From positions 496,001 through 560,000 of the forward strand of contig NZ_NWTG01000002.1 in assembly GCF_002532045.1 (NCBI RefSeq): a stretch of DNA of 64,000 nt, in the 5' to 3' direction. A model generated the notes under the pieces. The model had not been told where the DNA came from. It was given only the letters and a program-made list of their open reading frames with translations, and did no database searches. The DNA comes from Bradyrhizobium sp. C9 (lineage in GTDB: Bacteria; Pseudomonadota; Alphaproteobacteria; Rhizobiales; Xanthobacteraceae). Of this stretch, positions 9,984-19,168 are shown piece after piece. Position numbers and translations under genes: made by a program. How positions within the stretch are numbered: position 1 is the first letter of the stretch; the number at the start of each line of letters is the position of its first letter.

Positions 9984-10957
9984 TCGGTTCCTCCGGGAGT
10001 CCACAGCGCCAGCATGCCGTCGAGCCCGAATCTGTCGACCGCCTGGGCCACGCCACCCTGCTCGATCCGCCGCGCGATGCCGCCGAGACCGAACGCATCA
10101 AGCGTCACCGACGCTGCGGTGCGCAGGAAGGTCAGATCGCCGAATCGCGGATTAAGCTTGTAATTGCGCACCGGCAGGTCGCTTTTGACCTTCTTTTCCG
10201 CAACCAACCAGGCGATCGCGGTCTTTTCATCCCCGAGCTGATCGATCAGCTTGAGATCGACCGCCTGCCGGCCGGTGAAGACGCGGCCATCCGCGACCTT
10301 CTCCAGCAGGGCGTCGTCCATGCCACGCCGTTCCTTCACCAATCCACGGAACCATGCATAGGAATCCTTGACCAGGCCGTCGATCGCAGCGCGAGCCTCC
10401 GGGCTGGTCGGCTCGAAGCCGTTGGGCGCCGCCTTCAGCGGGGACGATTTGATCTCTTCCATCTTCACGCCGACGGTCTTGAGCAATTCGGACACGTTGG
10501 GGAACTGGAACAGCACGCCGATCGAACCGACCAGCGAGGTCTGCTGGGCGACGATATGGTCGGAAGCGATCGCCGTGATGTAGCCACCCGAGGCCGCCAA
10601 TCCCTCGACCACGACGACAAGCGGCTTCTTCGCCTTCAACTGCATCAGCGAGTCGTAAAGCTGCTCGGAGCCCGCGGTGGTGCCGCCGGGCGAATTGATA
10701 TGCACGACAACGGCCGCATAGCTCGACTTGCCGAGCCGCTCCAGCGCCTCGACGCGCTCCTGGTCGCTGCGGATCAGTCCGTCGATATTGATCCGCGCGA
10801 TGGTGTTCGACGTCGAAAAGGTGCCGCGTCCGCCGGCGGCGATGACGCCCACGCCGACGATGGCCGCGATTGCAATGACCGCAGCGGCGACGCGCCAGAA
10901 CGTCAGCTTGCGCCTGATCCGGCGGCGGTCGACGATCACGTCTGAATCCAGCGACAT
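9980..10957 (-). CDS. sppA: Signal peptide peptidase SppA, short (36K) type
   Basis: SppA is a membrane-anchored serine protease (S49 family) that degrades cleaved signal peptides on the periplasmic side. The 325-residue product has one N-terminal membrane helix (about residues 20-42), then VHINSPGGTTAGSEQLYD, the nucleophile region GLAASGGYITAIASDHI and GSIGVLFQFPN. The general-base lysine is not assigned with certainty. The length matches the single-domain class. The ATG at 10957 has TGGAGAG 7 bases upstream. The C-terminus ends inside an interspersed repeat, so the last residues may be recent. Confidence 0.93.
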   Translation of the reverse strand: MSLDSDVIVDRRRIRRKLTFWRVAAAVIAIAAIVGVGVIAAGGRGTFSTSNTIARINIDGLIRSDQERVEALERLGKSSYAAVVVHINSPGGTTAGSEQLYDSLMQLKAKKPLVVVVEGLAASGGYITAIASDHIVAQQTSLVGSIGVLFQFPNVSELLKTVGVKMEEIKSSPLKAAPNGFEPTSPEARAAIDGLVKDSYAWFRGLVKERRGMDDALLEKVADGRVFTGRQAVDLKLIDQLGDEKTAIAWLVAEKKVKSDLPVRNYKLNPRFGDLTFLRTAASVTLDAFGLGGIARRIEQGGVAQAVDRFGLDGMLALWTPGGTD

Positions 10958-11080
10958 CCGATCTCTCCAGAAATAGTCAGCGCGCAACCCGCGCGTTTTG
11001 CCGTCGCAGCGTCACTATCAGCTTAGCCAAATACATCAATTGCGACGCAATATGAAGAAAACAAGGCCCGCCATTCGGCA

Positions 11081-11111
11081 AACAAAAGGGCCCCGGCTTA
11101 CGCCGGGGCCC
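11081..11111 (-). terminator. Rho-independent terminator of rpsA
   Basis: A 10-bp perfect G/C stem (11088-11097 with 11102-11111) has a 4-base loop and, read on the minus strand, is followed by TTTTGTT. It lies 28 bases after the rpsA stop, separating rpsA from sppA. Confidence 0.93.
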
Positions 11112-11138
11112 GATTGTTCGCCTCAACGAGACGAAGGC

Positions 11139-12848
11139 TTACTTGTCGGTGCCGCGGTTCTTCAGCGCGGTGCCGAGGATGTCGCCAAGCGTCGCTCCCG
11201 AATCGGAGGAGCCGTACTGCGCGATGGCTTCCTTCTCTTCGGCAACTTCCAGCGCCTTGATCGAGACCTGCACCTTGCGGGCCTTCTTGTCGAACTGGAT
11301 GACGCGGGCATCGACCTTCTCGCCGACGGCGAAGCGTTCGGCGCGCTGGTCGTTGCGATCGCGGGCCAGCTCGGACCGCTTGATGAAGGTGGTGAACTCG
11401 GTGCCCGAAATCCGGACCTCGATGCCGCTCTCCTTCACTTCGAGCACTTCGCAGGTCACGACCGCGCCCTTCTTGACGTCGCCCGGCTCCGCGAAGGGAT
11501 CGCCTTCGAGCTGCTTGACGCCGAGCGAGATGCGCTCCTTCTCGACATCGACATCGAGCACCACGGCCTTGACCATGTCGCCCTTCTTGAAGTTGTCGAT
11601 GACCTGCTCGCCCGGAAGCTTCCAGTCGAGGTCGGAGAGATGGACCATGCCGTCGACGTCGCCCTCGAGACCCAGGAAAAGTCCGAACTCGGTCTTGTTC
11701 TTGACCTCGCCCTCGACCACCGAACCGACCGGGAACTTCTCGACGAAGACTTCCCAGGGATTGCGCATGGTCTGCTTGAGGCCGAGCGAGATGCGGCGCT
11801 TGACCGAATCCACTTCGAGCACCTGCACTTCGACTTCCTGCGAGGTCGAAACGATCTTGCCAGGGTGCATGTTCTTCTTGGTCCACGACATCTCGGAGAC
11901 GTGGATCAGGCCTTCGATGCCCGGCTCGAGCTCGACGAACGCGCCGTAGTCGGTGATGTTGGTGACGCGGCCGGTGAAGCGGGCACCCAGCGGGTACTTG
12001 GCTTCGATGCCCTGCCACGGATCATCCAGCAGCTGCTTCATGCCCAGCGAGATGCGGTGCGTCTCGTGGTTGATCTTGATGATCTTGACCTTCACCGTCT
12101 GGCCGATGGTCAGCACCTCGGTCGGGTGGTTGACGCGGCGCCAGGCGATATCGGTCACGTGGAGCAGGCCGTCGATGCCGCCGAGATCAACGAACGCACC
12201 GTAATCGGTGATGTTCTTGACCACGCCGTCGATCACCTGACCCTCTTCGAGGTTCTGCACCAGCTCCTGGCGCTGCTCGGCGCGGGTCTCTTCGAGAACC
12301 GTGCGGCGCGACACCACGATGTTGCCGCGGCGGCGGTCCATCTTGAGGATCTGGAACGGCTGCGAGTTGTTCATCAGCGGCGCGACGTCGCGGATCGGAC
12401 GAATGTCGACCTGCGAGCGCGGCAGGAAGGCCACTGCACCGTCGAGGTCGACCGTGAAGCCGCCCTTGACCTGGTTGAAGATGACGCCGTTGACCTTTTC
12501 GTTGTTCTGGAACGCCTTCTCGAGCTTGCCCCAGCTTTCCTCGCGGCGCGCCTTGTCGCGCGACAGCACGGCTTCGCCGAGCGCATTCTCGATCCGGTCG
12601 AGGAACACCTCGACTTCGTCGCCGACTTTCAGATCACTTTCACGGCCGGGGCCGGCGAATTCGCGCAGCGCAACGCGGCCTTCGGTCTTCAGGCCGACGT
12701 CGATGACGGCCATGTCCTTCTCAATTGCAACCACCTTGCCCTTGATGACCGAGCTTTCCTGCAGATTGCCGCCGGCAAAGGATTCATCAAGCATCGCCGC
12801 GAAGTCGTCGCGGGTGGGGGTATAGGAAGACACAGTATTCGAGGCCAT
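11139..12848 (-). CDS. rpsA: 30S ribosomal protein S1
   Basis: S1 binds mRNA on the 30S subunit and aids initiation on structured leaders. The 569-residue product shows six S1 (OB-fold) domains, the later ones with clear G-x-V-x-x-x-x-D/E-F/Y-G-A/L-F-V/L patterns, such as [40 protein letters not shown] and [20 protein letters not shown]. The N-terminus [20 protein letters not shown] is typical of alphaproteobacterial S1. It has its own terminator and a 378-base upstream gap after cmk, so it probably has its own promoter. Confidence 0.98.
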   Translation of the reverse strand: MASNTVSSYTPTRDDFAAMLDESFAGGNLQESSVIKGKVVAIEKDMAVIDVGLKTEGRVALREFAGPGRESDLKVGDEVEVFLDRIENALGEAVLSRDKARREESWGKLEKAFQNNEKVNGVIFNQVKGGFTVDLDGAVAFLPRSQVDIRPIRDVAPLMNNSQPFQILKMDRRRGNIVVSRRTVLEETRAEQRQELVQNLEEGQVIDGVVKNITDYGAFVDLGGIDGLLHVTDIAWRRVNHPTEVLTIGQTVKVKIIKINHETHRISLGMKQLLDDPWQGIEAKYPLGARFTGRVTNITDYGAFVELEPGIEGLIHVSEMSWTKKNMHPGKIVSTSQEVEVQVLEVDSVKRRISLGLKQTMRNPWEVFVEKFPVGSVVEGEVKNKTEFGLFLGLEGDVDGMVHLSDLDWKLPGEQVIDNFKKGDMVKAVVLDVDVEKERISLGVKQLEGDPFAEPGDVKKGAVVTCEVLEVKESGIEVRISGTEFTTFIKRSELARDRNDQRAERFAVGEKVDARVIQFDKKARKVQVSIKALEVAEEKEAIAQYGSSDSGATLGDILGTALKNRGTDK

Positions 12849-12911
12849 TTGTTCTCCAAATGCGGGATCTTGCCGGCCGTTCGGGTTGATGGGCGCACCG
12901 CGCGTGAAGTG

Positions 12912-13181
12912 TCAGGGATCCGCAAACCCTGACGACCGCTCATTGCAGGAGGTGCAACAGCGGGCCGGCAGCAAGACTGCACGTTCGGTACGTTTGAATT
13001 GATCGGAGCCTGAAACGAAAATATCGACTTCAAGACCTGGGAGCGGGCGTTCCTCCAGATGCGGCGAGGGTTCAAACCCGGCGCCGGCCCGCTCAGACAA
13101 GGCCTCGACACGGTCGATGGCGCTCCGAACGGCGCTGATATAGCCCTGCAAGCCGTTTTCGGCAAGCAGGAAATGCCCCAT
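12912..13181 (-). CDS. Possible small protein in the cmk-rpsA gap
   Basis: An 89-codon frame fills most of the 378-base interval between cmk and rpsA. It begins MGHFLLAENGLQGYISAVRS and has four cysteines near the end, with plausible codon use in its first half. No good ribosome-binding site precedes the ATG and no family is recognised. The same stretch could simply be the rpsA promoter and leader. Nothing else is seen in the gap. Confidence 0.22.
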   Translation of the reverse strand: MGHFLLAENGLQGYISAVRSAIDRVEALSERAGAGFEPSPHLEERPLPGLEVDIFVSGSDQFKRTERAVLLPARCCTSCNERSSGFADP

Positions 13182-13226
13182 TTTACTGGGTTTTCGGGCC
13201 GAAAGGGCCCTCCAATGCCGACGATT

Positions 13227-13856
13227 CTAGCGCCGGGCGCGCGCCGCCTCGACGATGGCGATGGCGGCGCGGACGCCGGCCTCGATGTCGAGATTGGAAT
13301 TATCCAGCGTGTGGGCGTCCGCTGCCGGCCGCAACGGCGCAACAGCCCGATTCTTGTCCCGCTCGTCGCGCTTGAGGATGTCGGCGAGCACCGCTTCCTC
13401 GTCGGCTTCCTCGCCGCGGGCGCGGGCCTCCAGGGTGCGCCGCCGCGCCCGCACGCGGGGGTCGGCGACCACGAAGATCTTCACGTCGGCGTCCGGGCAG
13501 ATCACGGTGCCGATGTCGCGCCCATCCAGCACTGCACCGGGCGGATCGGCGGCGAACTGGCGCTGGAAGCTGACCAGCGCCTCGCGCACCCTCGGAAAGG
13601 CCGAGACGACGGATGCGCCCTCACCGACCTTCTGGGTCTTCAGGATCGGATTGCCGAATTTCTCGGGATCGAGCTCGAGCGCGACGGCCACGGCCCGCGC
13701 CTCGTCGTTGAGGTCGGCGCCCTGCGCCATCATCGCATAGGCCACCGCGCGGTAGATCACGCCGGTGTCGAGATGGCGGTAGCCGTAGTGGTGGGCGAGC
13801 CGCTTGCCGAGCGTGCCCTTGCCGGAGGCGGCGGGTCCGTCGATGGCGATGATCAT
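13227..13856 (-). CDS. cmk: Cytidylate kinase
   Basis: Cmk phosphorylates CMP and dCMP with ATP. The 209-residue product opens [20 protein letters not shown], with the P-loop GPAASGKGT, followed by [15 protein letters not shown] and [20 protein letters not shown], all diagnostic of bacterial CMP kinase. The ATG overlaps the aroA stop (ATGA). The aroA-cmk-rpsA order is widely conserved. Confidence 0.97.
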   Translation of the reverse strand: MIIAIDGPAASGKGTLGKRLAHHYGYRHLDTGVIYRAVAYAMMAQGADLNDEARAVAVALELDPEKFGNPILKTQKVGEGASVVSAFPRVREALVSFQRQFAADPPGAVLDGRDIGTVICPDADVKIFVVADPRVRARRRTLEARARGEEADEEAVLADILKRDERDKNRAVAPLRPAADAHTLDNSNLDIEAGVRAAIAIVEAARARR

Positions 13857-15190
13857 GCGAAGTCAGCTCCCAGCGCGCGCATCATCGGAATGAAATCCGG
13901 GAAACTGGTGGCGATAAAGGCGGTGTCATCGATCTTCACCGGCCGATCCGAAGCACAGCCCATCACCAGCGCCGACATCGCGATGCGATGATCCATGTGG
14001 GTGGCAACAAGGCCGCCGCCCGGAACGTGGCCGCGGCCCTCGACGATCAGATCATCGCCGGAAACCTCGACCTTGACGCCGTTGACGCGCAGCATGTCGG
14101 CGGTGGCTTCGAGACGGTCGGACTCCTTGACGCGCAGCTCCTGCAGGCCGCGCATGATCGTGGTGCCTTCGGCATACGCCGCCGCAACCGCCAGCACCAG
14201 ATACTCGTCGATCATCGACGGCGCGCGCTCCGGCGGCACCTCGACGCCCTTCAGCTTCGAGGCCCGTACGCGCAACGCCGCCATCGGCTCGCCGGCATCG
14301 CCGCGCACGTCGCTCTCCTCGATCGAGGCGCCCATTTCGCGCAATGTGGTGAACAGGCCGGTGCGCAGCGGATTGGTCATCACGTCGGAGAACACGACGT
14401 CGGACCCTTCGACAATCAGCGCCGCCACGATCGGGAACGACGCCGAGGACGGATCGGCGGGCACCACGACCTCTGCGCCATGCAGCTCGGGCTCTCCGTT
14501 CAGCGAGATCCTGCGGCCGTGGCTGCCTTCCTTCTCCGTGGAGATCTCGGCGCCGAAATGCTTCAGCATCAGCTCGGTGTGGTCGCGGCTCGCCTCCTGC
14601 TCGATCACCGTGGTGATGCCGGGCGCGGACAGGCCCGCCAGCAGCACCGCGGACTTGATCTGGGCCGAGGCGACCGGGGTCTTGTAGACGATCGGCACCG
14701 GATAGCGGGCGCCATGCAGGGTGAGCGGCAGCCGGCCACCTTCCCGGATGTCGCTGGTCCGGGCGCCCATCAGCTCCAGGGGATCGAGAATCCGGCGCAT
14801 CGGCCGCGTACGCAGCGAGGCGTCGCCGTCGAAGACGGCCGCGATCGGGCAGCCGGCCACGGCACCCATCACCAGCCGGCAGCCGGTGCCGGAATTGCCG
14901 AAATCGAGCGGGGCGGAAGGCTGGGCGAAGCCGCCGACCCCGAGACCGGCGACCGACCAGGTAAACGGCGCCGTCCGCTCCACCTTGGCGCCCAGCGCGC
15001 GCATGGATTTGGCGGTATTGAGGACGTCCTCGCCCTCCAGAAGGCCGGAAATGCGGGTTTCGCCGACCGAAAGTGCCCCGAGGATCAGGGCCCGGTGGGA
15101 AATCGATTTGTCGCCGGGAACGCGGACCTTGCCGGCCAAGGGGCCGCAAACGCGCGATTCCAGCGGGGTCGGGGTGTCGGAATGAGCCAA
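13853..15190 (-). CDS. aroA: 3-phosphoshikimate 1-carboxyvinyltransferase (EPSP synthase)
   Basis: AroA transfers enolpyruvate from PEP to shikimate 3-phosphate in aromatic amino acid synthesis. The sequence resembles the class II enzymes of Agrobacterium type: [55 protein letters not shown] and [12 protein letters not shown]. At the position that is Ala100 in the Agrobacterium CP4 enzyme this protein has Gly (GNSGTG). No ATG fits. A TTG at 15190 with GAGAGG 8 bases ahead gives 445 residues beginning [12 protein letters not shown] and was chosen; a GTG at 15223 would add 11 residues without a clear ribosome site. The gene heads the long minus-strand run. Confidence 0.95.
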   Translation of the reverse strand: MAHSDTPTPLESRVCGPLAGKVRVPGDKSISHRALILGALSVGETRISGLLEGEDVLNTAKSMRALGAKVERTAPFTWSVAGLGVGGFAQPSAPLDFGNSGTGCRLVMGAVAGCPIAAVFDGDASLRTRPMRRILDPLELMGARTSDIREGGRLPLTLHGARYPVPIVYKTPVASAQIKSAVLLAGLSAPGITTVIEQEASRDHTELMLKHFGAEISTEKEGSHGRRISLNGEPELHGAEVVVPADPSSASFPIVAALIVEGSDVVFSDVMTNPLRTGLFTTLREMGASIEESDVRGDAGEPMAALRVRASKLKGVEVPPERAPSMIDEYLVLAVAAAYAEGTTIMRGLQELRVKESDRLEATADMLRVNGVKVEVSGDDLIVEGRGHVPGGGLVATHMDHRIAMSALVMGCASDRPVKIDDTAFIATSFPDFIPMMRALGADFA

Positions 15191-15270
15191 GATTGTGTCC
15201 TCTCGCGCCGCGGCAGGTATCACATAGGCAACACCGCGTCACGCGCCCGTCACTTGCGCGCAAACCGCTA

Positions 15271-15299
15271 TTGACAGCGGCTCCTCAACTAGCCAAGTG
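15271..15299 (+). promoter_or_regulatory. Weak candidate -35/-10 for the FYDLN-acid gene
   Basis: A perfect TTGACA (15271-15276) stands in the aroA/TIGR02300 divergent gap. The hexamer 17 bases on (CAAGTG) is a poor -10, so only the -35 is convincing. Confidence 0.25.
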
Positions 15300-15327
15300 A
15301 AGCACCGTTTTTCAGCAAAATTCTGGG

Positions 15328-15744
15328 ATGACCACGTTGGCTAAGTCCGAGCTCGGAACCAAGCGCATTTGCCCGACCACGGGCAAGAAGTTCTACGACC
15401 TCAACAAGAATCCGGTGATCTCGCCCTACACCGGTGAGGTCGTGCCGATCGCGCCTGTCGCCCCGCCGCGGGGCCGTGGCGCGACCGTCAGTTCCCCTGC
15501 GACCGCCGCCGAGATGCCGGAGGCGGCCGAGACCGAAGAATTGGTCTCGCTCGAGGAGGCCGATGCCGAGGAGAACACCGGCAAGGTCAAGGCCCAGGTT
15601 CCCGAATCCGAGGACGATATCGAGGTCGATGAGACCATCGACGACGATGACGACGACGATTCGACCTTCATTGCCGACGAGGAAGAGGGCGATGAGGACG
15701 TGACCGATATCATTGGTGACGTCGGCGGCGACGAAGAGACTTGA
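15328..15744 (+). CDS. TIGR02300 family protein (FYDLN acid domain)
   Basis: The 138-residue protein begins with the conserved block LGTKRICPTTGKKFYDLNKN (residues 9-28) that defines TIGR02300, found in alphaproteobacteria next to aroA. The remainder is extremely acidic, with runs such as DDDDDDDSTFIADEEEGDED. No enzymatic motif is visible; a C-P-x-x-G segment hints at a degenerate metal ribbon. Function is unknown. The ATG at 15328 has a weak GGG ahead; a TTG at 15337 (giving LAKSELG) is an alternative and matches the usual family N-terminus. It is divergent from aroA. Confidence 0.88.
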   Translation: MTTLAKSELGTKRICPTTGKKFYDLNKNPVISPYTGEVVPIAPVAPPRGRGATVSSPATAAEMPEAAETEELVSLEEADAEENTGKVKAQVPESEDDIEVDETIDDDDDDDSTFIADEEEGDEDVTDIIGDVGGDEET

Positions 15745-15839
15745 GATCGGCGCCGATCTGTGATCAACGGTGCTCCCGCGCGTGTCGCCTAGGCCGCGCG
15801 GACCGGGATTGATCCCCCAGGATCGTCCCAACTGGATAA

Positions 15840-15903
<64 letters not shown>

Positions 15904-15915
<12 letters not shown>

Positions 15916-16068
15916 GCCTTCGCTCGCTTCGCGAGCTACGGCTCGGCAAGCCCGGAAAGGTCCATCGCAGCGATGCGGACGAAGGCCGCCGTGGCGCAGC
16001 TCGAAGGGCGAGGCCGGGCTCTCACCGAAATTCAAATGCGTTAGCATCGACCGCTGGCTCCACCAGCC
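15904..16068 (+). repeat. Direct duplication of the tRNA-Ala 3' end
   Basis: The 15 bases CTGGCTCCACCAGCC spanning the tRNA-Ala 3' end (15904-15918) recur exactly at 16054-16068, 150 bases downstream. The segment between has no gene and carries a GCTCGCTTCGCGAGC palindrome directly after the tRNA. No integrase is nearby. Confidence 0.6.
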
Positions 16069-16205
16069 AATCGTGCACCACGGCGATCTCATTCCTTCGG
16101 GCCGGCAGTTTCGCTGACCGTAGCGATCCGCCCCGCATTTTTGATCCAGAACAAAGCTCGAGCGTCTATCGGTTGCTATCTTGTCCGGCGCAACGGACCC
16201 CAACC

Positions 16206-16394
16206 ATGCGCGATTCCAACTGGACGGAATTTTTGCGGTGCCCCAGGTGCCCGCGCACGGGCTATGCCCGGCTCTCGGAAATCACGCCCTTCAGGAATCG
16301 GATCGATATGGTCCCGGACGGCTTTGAGATTCGTCACGACGAGCGCGGCAGCGATTTCCAGTGCGCGACTTGCAGAGTGCCGGTGCTGCCATAG
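16206..16394 (+). CDS. Small protein with two CxxC pairs
   Basis: A 62-residue protein beginning MRDSNWTEFLRCPRCPRTGY. Two Cys pairs (CPRC near residue 12, CATC near residue 53) separated by about 40 residues suggest a small zinc ribbon. No family is recognised. The frame is open far upstream through the tRNA region, so the first ATG outside that region, at 16206, was taken; no strong ribosome-binding site is visible. It ends 24 bases before the convergent ohrR. Confidence 0.6.
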   Translation: MRDSNWTEFLRCPRCPRTGYARLSEITPFRNRIDMVPDGFEIRHDERGSDFQCATCRVPVLP

Positions 16395-16418
16395 CGGACG
16401 CGCCTCGTTCGACGCCCG

Positions 16419-16898
16419 CTACTCCCCCAGCACCGCATTGAGCCGGTCGCGCAGGGCGACGATCTCGTCCTTCATCGCCATCAACTCGCCGACCGTGCAG
16501 TCTGACGCTGCGAGGATCGACTGCGGGACGGCCTTGGCCTTTTCACGCAGCGCGTGGCCCTGCGGCGTCAGCGCGATCAGCACCACCCGCTCGTCTTCGG
16601 TGCTGCGGGTCCGCCTGATCAGCTCCGCCGCTTCCAGCCGCTTCAAGAGCGGCGTCAGCGTGCCGGAATCCAGAAACAGGCGTTCGCCGAGGTCCTTCAC
16701 GGGCACGTCGTCGCGCTCCCACAGCGCCAGCATCACGAGGTACTGCGGATAGGTCAGCCCGAGCCGGTCGAGCAGCGGCTTGTAGACGCGGTTGAAGGCG
16801 TGCGCGGTCGAATAGACCGCAAAGCAGATCTGGTTATCGAGCCGCAGCGCCTGATCCGCCGCCGTCTGTTTCCTGACCATGACTCCCATCGAATCCAT
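16419..16898 (-). CDS. ohrR: MarR-family peroxide sensor OhrR
   Basis: OhrR represses ohr and leaves DNA when its reactive cysteine is oxidised by organic hydroperoxides. The 159-residue product has the reactive Cys25 in LDNQICFAVYSTAHAF, the winged helix with LFLDSGTLTPLLKRLE as recognition helix, and the wing STEDERVVLIALT. A second cysteine at about residue 134 suggests the two-Cys disulfide type known from Xanthomonas. It is divergent from ohr, and three palindromic boxes lie between them. The ATG at 16898 is preceded by GGAAACGAG. Confidence 0.93.
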   Translation of the reverse strand: MDSMGVMVRKQTAADQALRLDNQICFAVYSTAHAFNRVYKPLLDRLGLTYPQYLVMLALWERDDVPVKDLGERLFLDSGTLTPLLKRLEAAELIRRTRSTEDERVVLIALTPQGHALREKAKAVPQSILAASDCTVGELMAMKDEIVALRDRLNAVLGE

Positions 16899-16940
16899 CT
16901 CGTTTCCGGGTCATTCTCGGCTCAAAGGACCGCGAATTCA

Positions 16941-17004
16941 ATTGCGAACAATTAAATGTGAGGCCCCGCAAAATCATATTGCACGCAATCTAATTGCATG
17001 CAAT
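16941..17004. promoter_or_regulatory. Three palindromic boxes between ohrR and ohr (probable OhrR operators)
   Basis: The 155-base divergent gap holds three 12-base palindrome-like copies: ATTGCGAACAAT (16941-16952), ATTGCACGCAAT (16978-16989) and the perfect ATTGCATGCAAT (16993-17004). The second and third are 15 bases apart start to start. The A/T-rich dyads in a G/C-rich genome and their place fit OhrR binding sites controlling both genes. This assignment is inferred. Confidence 0.7.
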
Positions 17005-17053
17005 ACATCGATCGCTGAATTCGAACTGAAGTCCAACCCCAAGGGAGACCACG

Positions 17054-17479
17054 ATGTCTGTGAACGTGCTCTACAAGACCAGCGCCAAGGCAACCGGCGG
17101 CCGCGACGGCCATGCGGCAACGCTCGACGGTGCGCTCGACGTCAAGCTCACGACCCCGAAGGAGCTTGGTGGCGGCGGTGGCGCCGGCAACAATCCGGAG
17201 CAGCTGTTCGCAGCCGGCTATGCCGCCTGCTTCATCGGCGCCATGAAGTTCGTGGCCTCCCAGGGCGGCCCCAAGGTTCCCGCCGACGCCGCGGTGACCT
17301 CGACGGTGGGCATCGGCCCGCGCTCGGAAGGCGGCTTCGGCCTCGCCGTCGATCTCGCCGTCTCGCTGCCCGGCCTGTCCCGCGCTGATGCCGAGGCGCT
17401 GGTCGAGAAGGCGCACCAGGTGTGCCCCTATTCCAACGCGACCCGCGGCAATGTCGACGTCAAGCTGAGCGTCGTCTAG
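17054..17479 (+). CDS. ohr: Organic hydroperoxide resistance peroxidase Ohr
   Basis: Ohr is a thiol peroxidase of the OsmC/Ohr family that reduces organic hydroperoxides, drawing electrons from lipoylated proteins. The 141-residue protein has the two catalytic cysteines at 59 ([12 protein letters not shown]) and 124 ([13 protein letters not shown]), and the conserved Glu in [19 protein letters not shown] precedes the ATG. It is divergent from its regulator ohrR. Confidence 0.96.
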   Translation: MSVNVLYKTSAKATGGRDGHAATLDGALDVKLTTPKELGGGGGAGNNPEQLFAAGYAACFIGAMKFVASQGGPKVPADAAVTSTVGIGPRSEGGFGLAVDLAVSLPGLSRADAEALVEKAHQVCPYSNATRGNVDVKLSVV

Positions 17480-17493
17480 TCTCACCGACTGCC

Positions 17494-17526
17494 GATAGTC
17501 CGCCACGTCCCGCGTGGCGGACTATC
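17494..17526 (+). terminator. Strong hairpin after ohr
   Basis: A 14-bp perfect stem (17494-17507 with 17513-17526) with a 5-base loop starts 15 bases after the ohr stop. The T-tract that should follow is poor (GCATTTC), so it may stop or stabilise the transcript. Confidence 0.7.
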
Positions 17527-17698
17527 GCATTTCAAGAGCGCATTGCATTGCGGATGCCAGTTCGCCTTCAGTTCGCTTGGCGAACGCACGCGCCGCCTGC
17601 TGCATGGGCCTGCGCCGACGGAAGCATTGCTGCCTCGCCTGAAGACCGTTAGCTCTGGGACCTCGTCTTCTAGTCCCAACTGAGCGAAGGTTGTTTCC

Positions 17699-18904
17699 AT
17701 GAATACCCCAGCGGCTACGGGCGCGATGACCGGACTGCGCGTGATCGATCTGACGCGCGTGCTCGGCGGCCCGTATTGCACCCAGATCCTTGCCGACCAC
17801 GGCGCCGACGTGATCAAGGTCGAGCCGCCCGCCGGCGACGAGGTGCGCGACTGGGGCCCTCCCTTCCATGAGGAAGACGCGGCCTATTTCGTCGGCATCA
17901 ACCGCAACAAGCGCTCGATCGGCCTCGACCTCGCCTCCGAGGGCGGCCGCACGGTGCTGATGAAGATGCTCGAGACCGCCGACGTGCTGATCGAGAATTT
18001 CAAGCCGGGCACGCTCGACAAATGGGGCATCGGCAACGACGTACTGCGCGCGAAATTTCCGCGCCTCGTGCATTGCCGGATCTCCGGCTTCGGCGCTGAC
18101 GGCCCGCGCGGCGGCAATCCCGGCTATGACGCGATCATCCAGGCAATGACCGGCATGATCGCGGCGACCGGCTCGCCGGAGAGCGGCCCGATGCGCATCG
18201 GCGTGCCGCTGGTCGACATCACCACCGGGCTCTATGCGGCGATCGGCATCCTGATGGCGCTGTCGGAGCGGCAGCGCTCCGGGCTCGGCCAATTCATCGA
18301 GACCACGCTGTACGAGACCGGGCTTGCGATCATGCATCCGCACACCGCGAACTATTTCATGCATGGCAAGCCGCCACAGCTGACCGGCAACGAGCATCCG
18401 AACCTCGTGCCCTACGCGATCTTCCCGACCAAGACCGACAACATCTTCATCGGCGTCGGCAATGACGGCACCTTCCGCAAGCTCGCCAAGGAGATCGGCA
18501 AGCCGGAGCTCGGCACCGATCCGCGCTTTGCCCGCAACAAGGACCGCATCGCCAACCGCGATGCGCTGCGGGCCGAGCTTGCCGCTGTGTTCAGCCAGCA
18601 CGAGGCCGAGCCGCTGTGCAACCGGCTGCTCGCCGCCGGCCTGCCGGCCGGCCCGGTGCAGAAAATCGACCAGGCGCTGACCAACCCGCACACCATCCAT
18701 CGCGGCGACGTCATCGAGAAGGATTGGTACAAGGGCGTCGCCTCGCCGATCCGGCTCGACCGCACCAAGCCGAGCCTGCGCCGCACGCCGCCGAAGTTCA
18801 GCCAGCACGCAGCCGAAGTGCTCGGCGAGTTCGGCTACTCCAAGGATGAGATCAACGGCCTGGTCGACAAGGGCGTGGTCTGCGGTCCCCAGCGCAAGCG
18901 CTAA
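17699..18904 (+). CDS. CaiB/BaiF family (class III) CoA-transferase
   Basis: Class III CoA-transferases move CoA between acyl-CoA and a free acid through an aspartyl-CoA anhydride. The 401-residue protein shows the family N-terminus GLRVIDLTRVLGGPYCTQIL, ADVIKVEPPAGDEVR, NKRSIGLDL and the catalytic Asp at about residue 173 in GVPLVDITTGLYAA. Substrate cannot be told; formyl-CoA, succinyl-CoA or carnitine-type partners are all within the family. It stands alone between ohr and the ugp operon. Confidence 0.9.
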   Translation: MNTPAATGAMTGLRVIDLTRVLGGPYCTQILADHGADVIKVEPPAGDEVRDWGPPFHEEDAAYFVGINRNKRSIGLDLASEGGRTVLMKMLETADVLIENFKPGTLDKWGIGNDVLRAKFPRLVHCRISGFGADGPRGGNPGYDAIIQAMTGMIAATGSPESGPMRIGVPLVDITTGLYAAIGILMALSERQRSGLGQFIETTLYETGLAIMHPHTANYFMHGKPPQLTGNEHPNLVPYAIFPTKTDNIFIGVGNDGTFRKLAKEIGKPELGTDPRFARNKDRIANRDALRAELAAVFSQHEAEPLCNRLLAAGLPAGPVQKIDQALTNPHTIHRGDVIEKDWYKGVASPIRLDRTKPSLRRTPPKFSQHAAEVLGEFGYSKDEINGLVDKGVVCGPQRKR

Positions 18905-19168
18905 CGGCGGTTTCGAGCAAAGCCTGTCCCGCACGTGATGCGGGATGGGCACCGGTTGCATCAAGCCAACACGTCAGCTCCTGCGGTGCAACGTCGCGTC
19001 CGGCGTTGCACCGCACGCACGTGGGCTACGATGTCAGCCTTTTTTACCGCTTCCCTTTGCTTCGGCTTCCCCCGTACCATGGCTTTCGTTTATACGGTCA
19101 TTTGAACGTCATCCGGCGCTGATAACGCGCGCAACGAAAGATGGCGTTCCAACCGGGAGGGGCTTTTG

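Noticed and set aside
10998..12932. A 644-codon + strand frame across rpsA
   Set aside because: It is antisense to a perfect S1 protein and shows only the biased composition expected from high-GC shadow frames.
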